11,171 nucleotides of DNA from Candidatus Margulisiibacteriota bacterium (GTDB lineage Bacteria; Margulisbacteria; WOR-1; O2-12-FULL-45-9; XYB2-FULL-48-7): NCBI GenBank assembly GCA_028717325.1, contig JAQUOB010000025.1:1-11171 (forward strand), given 5' to 3'. A program made the translations under genes and the position numbers. How positions within the stretch are numbered: the first letter of the stretch is position 1; the number at the start of each line of letters is the position of its first letter. Positions 6,231 to 11,171 of the stretch are shown here, piece by piece. The notes below the pieces were generated by a model. That model was not told the DNA's origin, searched no databases, and saw only the letters and a program-made list of their open reading frames with translations.

Positions 6231-7974
6231 GCTCAAAAAAGCCCTGATCCTTTATTCGATCGATGACGCCCGGCACTGCGTCAGCGAACGGCTGTTCGAA
6301 GACCACCGACTTTTCTCGGTCCATCCGGGCATCGACGTTTATTTGCGGGTGGAACACGGACTTGAATGCCAGTGCCTGAGCCGGTTTATCAGCCAGGACG
6401 AAGCGATCGCTTTTTGCGAGCAGGCCGAGGCGGCGGTCGACCGGTTGCTGGCTTATTTGGACGAGCGGGTCTCGGCCGGCCTGAACCGGCAAACGGGCTT
6501 CCAGCTTAAATATTTTGACGCTCTCTATTCTTACTTCGGCCGCTATCATCTGCTGGCTTACATTTGTTTTTATGAAGCGTTGAAGAAGATGATCGCCGAA
6601 TACGGACTGAAGAGTATTACTTTTTATAATTTTAAATTCGATTGTTTTTTTGAGATCAACATGGATGTGGCCGAGTTTGCCGCCGGTTTCTTCAAGGATC
6701 ATGAGACCAGAGTAATCGACTCCGCGGGCCCCGCCAACAAGGCGGCCAAGGTCTCCGGGGGCGGCCAGATCCATTCTCTGGTCAAAACGATCAAAAGTTC
6801 GTTGAGAGCGGCGAAGGCGGCGCTGAAAAAACGGCCGCCGATCAGGCGCGGGGCGAAAAATATTTTTGTTGATTCCCCGCTCTATCAGCTCGATTTTATC
6901 TCGGGCGATCTCAGCCGCCACAATCTCATCGGCCTGAACGAGATAGAAGTTTCTGGGTCGGCCGGCGAGGCGGCGGTCAAGATCGATTTCCCGGATGCCG
7001 GTCCCGTCATTAACGGCGATAAATGCCTGGCGGCCCTTTATCAGGATATCAGGGAAGATTTTTCAAAAAATTGCCCGCAGTTTTTGAAAACTCTCGTGAA
7101 ATTAGACCGCCGGCATAAAGAGCACCCGATCGCTCTGGGCCTTTGGGGCCTGCCGCCCAACAGCGGGCTCAAGGCGCTGGTTTTTGCCTACTTAAGATCG
7201 GTCGGCATCAAAGTCGTGGGCGCCCAGCACGGGGCGAGTTACGGCGATTCTTACGAGCCGTGGCATTTCAAGTCTGATTTCAACCGCTGCGATTATTTCA
7301 TCAGTTTCGGTTTTACCGCGGCCGACCTGGCCCGGCTTTATCCGGACCGGCAGCTGTCCGCCGAAATACTGCCTTTCGGCAAAGAGCGGGCGGGTGCATC
7401 GGCCGCCGCCAGAAAAAAGATCGACCTGCTGTTCCCGATCACGATCAGCCGCTCGCTGTTTTGCACGGGCATGAGCAAGATGACCCCCGACAGCCTGGTG
7501 GCCAGGCAAATTAAACTGCTGGAATATCTCGATTCCCTGACCGGCTTCGACATCTACGTCAAGCCGGCTCCCAACCCTTCATATGATAGTTGCTCTGTGC
7601 TGCCGCTTTTCCGGCGCTTTAATAATTTAAAGCTCGTTGACGACCGCTCCCTGACGGCCTTCCTCGAAAGTTACGAGCCGAAGGGGATCTTGATCGAGTG
7701 CGCGTCGACACCGCTGTTTGACGCGTTGGAGTGCGACGCCGAGATATTCCTGATGAACGACTTTATGCATCCGTTCGAAGGGCAGGCGCTGGCGGAGCTG
7801 AAACAGCGCGTGCATTACTCCGAGGACACCGGCGAGATGATCTCAACGATCGATCTTTTTTTGAAGAACGGGCTGGCGCCCAAACGGGACGGGACCTTTG
7901 CCGGCCATTACATGAACAAGCAAAACAGGGAAGAGAACATCAGGCGCTTCATCGGCGGTCTGGTGGCGAATTAA
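6223..7974 (+). CDS. Putative surface-carbohydrate biosynthesis protein, GT-B transferase-like
   Basis: A large soluble protein of 583 residues with no signal peptide or membrane segment. The N-terminal half (1-290) has no motif I recognise. The C-terminal half looks like a GT-B transferase related to CDP-glycerol/Kdo/sialyl polymer transferases and to putative O-antigen proteins: ALGLWGLPPNSG (304-315), AQHGASYGD (334-342) with the characteristic QHG, CDYFISFG (356-363), YVKPAPNPS (445-453) and IECASTPLFDAL (491-502), which resemble the donor-site HP and D-S-x-x-x-x-EAL motifs. It probably transfers a sugar or assembles the glycan in the cytosol. ATG at 6223 is preferred because GGAGG (6212-6216) is 6 bases away; an in-frame GTG at 6220 would add one residue. 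It sits between two sugar-nucleotide cassettes. Glycan-related role is likely; donor, acceptor and even catalytic activity are inferred. Confidence 0.65.
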   Translation: MPELKKALILYSIDDARHCVSERLFEDHRLFSVHPGIDVYLRVEHGLECQCLSRFISQDEAIAFCEQAEAAVDRLLAYLDERVSAGLNRQTGFQLKYFDALYSYFGRYHLLAYICFYEALKKMIAEYGLKSITFYNFKFDCFFEINMDVAEFAAGFFKDHETRVIDSAGPANKAAKVSGGGQIHSLVKTIKSSLRAAKAALKKRPPIRRGAKNIFVDSPLYQLDFISGDLSRHNLIGLNEIEVSGSAGEAAVKIDFPDAGPVINGDKCLAALYQDIREDFSKNCPQFLKTLVKLDRRHKEHPIALGLWGLPPNSGLKALVFAYLRSVGIKVVGAQHGASYGDSYEPWHFKSDFNRCDYFISFGFTAADLARLYPDRQLSAEILPFGKERAGASAAARKKIDLLFPITISRSLFCTGMSKMTPDSLVARQIKLLEYLDSLTGFDIYVKPAPNPSYDSCSVLPLFRRFNNLKLVDDRSLTAFLESYEPKGILIECASTPLFDALECDAEIFLMNDFMHPFEGQALAELKQRVHYSEDTGEMISTIDLFLKNGLAPKRDGTFAGHYMNKQNREENIRRFIGGLVAN

Positions 7975-7993
7975 AAACAGGGGGTAAAAAAAG

Positions 7994-8971
7994 ATGAGCA
8001 TATTAAAAGGGAAGGTAGTTTTGATCACGGGCGGGACGGGGTCGTTCGGTAAAAAGTTCTCAAAAACGCTGCTGGACGAGTTTGCCCCGGAAAAACTGAT
8101 CATTTACAGCCGGGATGAACTGAAACAGTACGAGATGCAGGAGCAATTCTCCGGTTATGCCAATGTGCGCTTTTTCGTCGGCGACGTGCGCGACAGTGAA
8201 AGACTGCTGAGAGCTTTTCACGGCGTCGATTATGTCGTCCACGCGGCGGCCTTAAAGCAGGTCCCGGCGATGGAATATAATCCCTCGGAGGCCATCAAGA
8301 CCAATATCATGGGCGCGATGAACATCATCGAAGCCGCCATCGACAGAAAGGTCAAAGGCGTGATCGCCCTCAGCACCGATAAGGCCTGCAACCCGATCAA
8401 TCTCTACGGCGCGACCAAGCTGTGCTCGGACAAGCTTTTTGTCGCCGCCAATTCTTACGCGAGCATCTCCGGCACGAAATTCGCGGTGGTGCGCTACGGC
8501 AACGTCGTCGGCAGCCGCGGCAGCGTGGTCCCTTTCTTTTTGAAAAAGCGGGTTGAAGGCCTGCTGCCGATCACCCATCCGGAGATGACCCGCTTCTGGA
8601 TCACCCTCGACCAGGGGGTCCGTTTCGTTGTCAAGAACTTTGACCGGATGAAGGGCGGAGAGATCTTTGTCCCGAAGATCCCGAGCATGAATATCATGGA
8701 CCTGGCCAAAGCGCTCGCCCCGGAATGCAAGACCAAGATCGTCGGGATCCGGCCGGGAGAAAAACTGCATGAGGTCATGATCTCGGCCGATGACGCCAGG
8801 TACACCAAGGAGTTGGAAGATTGTTATATCATCCGGCCGGCCTTTCCCTGGTGGGACAACGATAACCATGCCGGCGGCCGGGCTGTGCCGGAAAGCTTTC
8901 ATTATTCCAGCGATTCTAATAACGAGTGGCTCAAGCTTGACCAATTGCGGGAGATGATCAACAACATATGA
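7994..8971 (+). CDS. pseB: UDP-GlcNAc 4,6-dehydratase (inverting), pseudaminic acid step 1
   Basis: Cytosolic short-chain dehydrogenase-type enzyme that converts UDP-GlcNAc to UDP-2-acetamido-2,6-dideoxy-beta-L-arabino-4-hexulose, with loss of water at C4/C6 and inversion at C5. It is the first step to CMP-pseudaminic acid. The 325 residues match PseB. Seen: NADP-binding GGTGSFGK (13-20), YSRDELKQYEMQ (38-49, strongly conserved in this family), GDVRD (63-67), HAAALKQVPAMEYNP (83-97), STDKA (127-131) with the catalytic Thr-Asp-Lys, and YGATK (138-142) with the active Tyr/Lys. The short length without N-terminal membrane segments rules out the large PglF/WbpM type. AGGGGG (7979-7984) lies 9 bases before the ATG. 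It overlaps pseC by 4 bases (ATGA). The CapD/FnlA type is the main alternative, disfavoured by the adjacent PseC. Confidence 0.92.
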   Translation: MSILKGKVVLITGGTGSFGKKFSKTLLDEFAPEKLIIYSRDELKQYEMQEQFSGYANVRFFVGDVRDSERLLRAFHGVDYVVHAAALKQVPAMEYNPSEAIKTNIMGAMNIIEAAIDRKVKGVIALSTDKACNPINLYGATKLCSDKLFVAANSYASISGTKFAVVRYGNVVGSRGSVVPFFLKKRVEGLLPITHPEMTRFWITLDQGVRFVVKNFDRMKGGEIFVPKIPSMNIMDLAKALAPECKTKIVGIRPGEKLHEVMISADDARYTKELEDCYIIRPAFPWWDNDNHAGGRAVPESFHYSSDSNNEWLKLDQLREMINNI

Positions 8972-10122
8972 AGCTTATCCCTTACGCGACCCAGTGGCTG
9001 GAGAAAGACGACGTTTCGGCGGTGAAAAGAGCGTTGGTCTCTTCACACTTGACCCAGGGGCCGCTGGTCGATGCCTTCGAAAAAGCGGTGGCGGACTATT
9101 GCGGGGCCAAATACGCGGTGGCGGTCAGCAACGGGACCGCGGCCCTGCACATCGCCTGCCTGGCGGCTGGGCTGGGGCGGGGCGATGAAGGGATAACTTC
9201 GCCGATCACCTTTGTCGCGTCGGCCAACGCCCTCCTTTACTGCGGGGCCAAGCCGGTTTTCGCGGACATCAAAGAAGAGACCGTTTGCCTCGACCCGGCT
9301 GAGATCGAAAAGAAAATAACCAGAAAAACCCGGGCGATCATCCCGGTCCATTTTGCCGGACAGCCCTGCGACCTCAAAAAGATCCGGCAGATCGCCCGGC
9401 GGCACAACCTGGTCGTTATCGAAGACGCGGCGCACGCTCTGGGCGCGGAATATCGGGGCGACCGGATCGGTTCCGGCCGCTATTCGGACATGACGATCTT
9501 AAGTTTTCACGCGGTCAAGCACATCACGACCGGCGAAGGCGGCATGGTCCTGACCAATAACCCGGACTATTACGAAAAACTTAAAATGCTGCGCTCGCAC
9601 GGCATAACCAGGGCAGCCGGCCAACTGCGGCAAAAGAGCCGCCGCTGTTATTATGAGATGCAGTTATTGGGTTTCAATTACCGCCTGACCGATATCCAGT
9701 GCGCTCTCGGCCTGACCCAGCTAAAAAAACTTGACCGGTTCGTCGAAAGGCGAAGAGCGATCGCCAAAAAATACGACCGGGCGTTCGCCGGCGTCAAGGG
9801 CCTGGCGCCGCTCAAAGAAGAAAAAGGGAACTATTCCGCCTACCATCTTTATGTTTTAAGGTTCAGCCGGCGGGTGTTTGCCGCTAAGAGCGAGATCATT
9901 GAGGCGTTCCATGAAAAAGGCCTGCTGGTGAACGTACATTATATACCGGTCTATCACCAGCCGTATTATGAAAAAGCCGGCTACAAAAAAGGGCTTTGCC
10001 CGCTGGCCGAAAGCTATTACGAGGAGGCGGTCACTTTGCCGCTCTTTCCAAAAATGAGCGAGGCGGAAGTCGACCGGGTGATCGCTACCACGCTCGCGAT
10101 TGCCGAAAAGTTCAAAAAATAA
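8968..10122 (+). CDS. pseC: UDP-4-amino-4,6-dideoxy-L-AltNAc transaminase, pseudaminic acid step 2
   Basis: PLP-dependent aminotransferase of the DegT family that adds the 4-amino group to the PseB product, using glutamate. Seen in its 384 residues: N-terminal IPYATQWLEKDD (4-15) and LTQGP (28-32), both typical of PseC; VSNGTAALHIACLA (53-66); SPITFVASANALLYCGA (78-94); IEDAAHALGA (151-160) with cofactor-pairing Asp153; SFHAVKHITTGEGG (179-192) with the PLP lysine Lys184. The start codon overlaps the pseB stop (ATGA at 8968-8971), so the two are translationally coupled. Residue 75 is Gly in GDEGITSP where GDEVITSP is common; no frame disruption is seen. PseH, PseG, PseI and PseF are absent from the window and would have to lie further downstream or elsewhere. 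Confidence 0.92.
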   Translation: MKLIPYATQWLEKDDVSAVKRALVSSHLTQGPLVDAFEKAVADYCGAKYAVAVSNGTAALHIACLAAGLGRGDEGITSPITFVASANALLYCGAKPVFADIKEETVCLDPAEIEKKITRKTRAIIPVHFAGQPCDLKKIRQIARRHNLVVIEDAAHALGAEYRGDRIGSGRYSDMTILSFHAVKHITTGEGGMVLTNNPDYYEKLKMLRSHGITRAAGQLRQKSRRCYYEMQLLGFNYRLTDIQCALGLTQLKKLDRFVERRRAIAKKYDRAFAGVKGLAPLKEEKGNYSAYHLYVLRFSRRVFAAKSEIIEAFHEKGLLVNVHYIPVYHQPYYEKAGYKKGLCPLAESYYEEAVTLPLFPKMSEAEVDRVIATTLAIAEKFKK

Positions 10123-10125
10123 GAC

Positions 10126-11171
10126 ATGAACGATTATTTAAAAAGCATTAAGAGGGATCTCTGGGTCTCGCTGCAGGGGCTGGAAAAACCCGCGGCGGTC
10201 CAGAGAAGCTCGGCCTATATCGAATGGATCGATGCCGAACTGACCGAGATCGTCAAAAGGTATCTCTTGTCTTCGAATTTGTCGGAATCGAAGTTTATCC
10301 GCGCCCTCAACAAGATTTACCGGACGGAGCGGTTCGACGTCCTGCTGAAAAAATATTTAGTTGATTATTTATTCGATCTGTTCAATCTGATGTACGATTA
10401 TTCTTACGGCAAGGCAGAGCGGGCGATCGCGCTTGAGGATAATCCGCTGAACCGTTTCGCTTTTTTGGCCTTCTCCGAAAAGTTCAACCCGCCTTTGAAA
10501 GTGGCGTGGTATCCTCCCCGGCGGAAGAGCGCGCGCGGGCTCGGTCTTGTCTGGCTGGCAAAAAATATCCTGTCCGGCAGCCTGAAGGGCGGCCTCCGGC
10601 TCTCCGGGCCGGGCGGCAAATTTAAAGTGATGCGGGAAGCGATCTGGGGCCTGTACGGCCTGGGCGGAAAATATTTTCACGATGATTTTATGGTTGACGG
10701 CGAAAAGATCAGGCCGCAGGACCTGTTATTGTATTCCCGCGGCATACCCACGGAGACCGGCCGGCTGAAAGGTTATCAAGACGCCCGGCGCTCGGCTTAC
10801 GCCCATTTTGACCTCTGGCGGCTGCAGCTGGGGCTTAAACCTTTGCTACGGAGAATAATCCCCAGGTATCTGCTCAGGGGCCTCCTGTCGCTGGCGGTCG
10901 AGTTGAACAGCGAAAATTATTCCCTTTATTTCAGCTTGTTCAACTATTTTACCGGCGTCGCCCTGCCGTACGAGAAACTTTTTTCCAATTACGAAGTGGC
11001 TTCCGAATTTGGGCACAGTTATTTCAGCGCGTCCCACGTCGTCGAGGCGATCATCTGCCAGAATCACCGCACCAAATATTATTTGATCCACTGGTCGGAC
11101 AACTCGGTCGGGGCGGACAAATATTTATTGTCTTTTCTCGGCTGCGATAAGTTCTTGCTCTGGGGCGAAGC
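10126..11171 (+). CDS. Putative surface-carbohydrate biosynthesis protein, 3' end cut by window
   Basis: An open frame begins at ATG 10126, 3 bases after the pseC stop, and continues for 348 codons to the window end without a stop. No signal peptide or long membrane segment is seen. I do not recognise a catalytic domain with certainty. The N-terminal part (1-120) looks helical and charged. A region around 215-255 contains KYFHDDFMVDGEK and LLLYSRG. The visible C-terminal part has GHSYFSASHVVEAI and YYLIHWSDNS followed by YLLSFLGCDKFLLWGEA; this resembles, from memory, putative surface-polysaccharide proteins in pseudaminic/legionaminic loci, where a GT-B-like domain would follow. Context beside pseBC makes a role in nonulosonate glycan assembly plausible. 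Codon use matches the neighbours. No strong ribosome-binding site precedes it, so translation may be coupled to pseC. That it is a real gene is near certain; its function is a weak guess. Confidence 0.7.
   Translation, partial: MNDYLKSIKRDLWVSLQGLEKPAAVQRSSAYIEWIDAELTEIVKRYLLSSNLSESKFIRALNKIYRTERFDVLLKKYLVDYLFDLFNLMYDYSYGKAERAIALEDNPLNRFAFLAFSEKFNPPLKVAWYPPRRKSARGLGLVWLAKNILSGSLKGGLRLSGPGGKFKVMREAIWGLYGLGGKYFHDDFMVDGEKIRPQDLLLYSRGIPTETGRLKGYQDARRSAYAHFDLWRLQLGLKPLLRRIIPRYLLRGLLSLAVELNSENYSLYFSLFNYFTGVALPYEKLFSNYEVASEFGHSYFSASHVVEAIICQNHRTKYYLIHWSDNSVGADKYLLSFLGCDKFLLWGE

Noticed and set aside
6199..6921. Minus-strand open frame of 240 codons
   Set aside because: Antisense to the GT-B-like gene, with no recognisable domain and no ribosome-binding site considered convincing; the plus-strand gene has a good site, operon context and family motifs.
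8252..8944. Minus-strand open frame of 230 codons
   Set aside because: Fully antisense to pseB, whose motifs are unmistakable; the long frame follows from third-position G/C bias.
5121..10122. The two DegT-family aminotransferases as a recent duplication
   Set aside because: Their active-site motifs differ (SFFPGKNLG versus SFHAVKHIT) and each matches a separate known branch, so they are old paralogues with different substrates.

Overview
This window is a bacterial surface-polysaccharide locus. It holds ten protein genes packed with almost no spare DNA: one on the minus strand at the left edge and nine on the plus strand. No RNA gene, insertion sequence or CRISPR array was seen, and no stretch over 100 bases lacks a gene. 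The first and last genes run off the window. The organism is a bacterium: it has a polyprenyl-phosphate sugar-1-phosphate transferase, sigma70-type promoters, and Shine-Dalgarno sites inside the operon. The phylum cannot be fixed from these genes. Frequent GATC/CGATCG words, five GCGATCGC octamers and candidate leaderless starts would fit an uncultured lineage, possibly near Cyanobacteria (Margulisbacteria-like), but this is a low-confidence guess.

Layout: (1) 1-704, minus: methylthioadenosine phosphorylase, a housekeeping salvage gene cut by the left edge. (2) 705-801: a compact divergent promoter region. (3) 802-1848: a membrane WecA/TagO-type transferase that would start lipid-linked glycan assembly. 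(4) 1849-1939: a short regulatory region with helically phased TTGA(C) repeats and a promoter, leading into a 73-residue excisionase-type DNA-binding protein. (5) 2166-6230: a four-gene sugar-nucleotide cassette of UDP-sugar 6-dehydrogenase, Gfo/Idh/MocA oxidoreductase, hexapeptide acyltransferase and DegT-family aminotransferase. This enzyme set matches synthesis of a 2,3-diacetamido-2,3-dideoxy-hexuronic acid (WbpA/B/E/D or Wlb type). (6) 6223-7974: a large cytosolic protein resembling GT-B polymer transferases, probably a glycan transferase. (7) 7994-10122: PseB and PseC, the first two steps to pseudaminic acid. (8) 10126-end: a further surface-carbohydrate protein, incomplete.

Taken together, WecA would load a first sugar phosphate on the lipid carrier. 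The two cassettes would make unusual acidic sugars, a diacetamido-uronate and a pseudaminic-type nonulosonate. The two large proteins would act in transfer or assembly. PseH, PseG, PseI and PseF are not in the window and would be expected downstream or elsewhere. Genes from 2166 on are separated by 0-19 bases or overlap, consistent with one transcript.

The points most worth a second look are: three candidate promoters placed so that transcription would start at or within about 8 bases of the start codon; phased repeats in front of the small regulator; a Ugd-type dehydrogenase where a WbpA-type enzyme is expected; substitutions at conserved metal or active-site positions in WecA and Ugd; and two poorly characterised large proteins flanking the pse genes.
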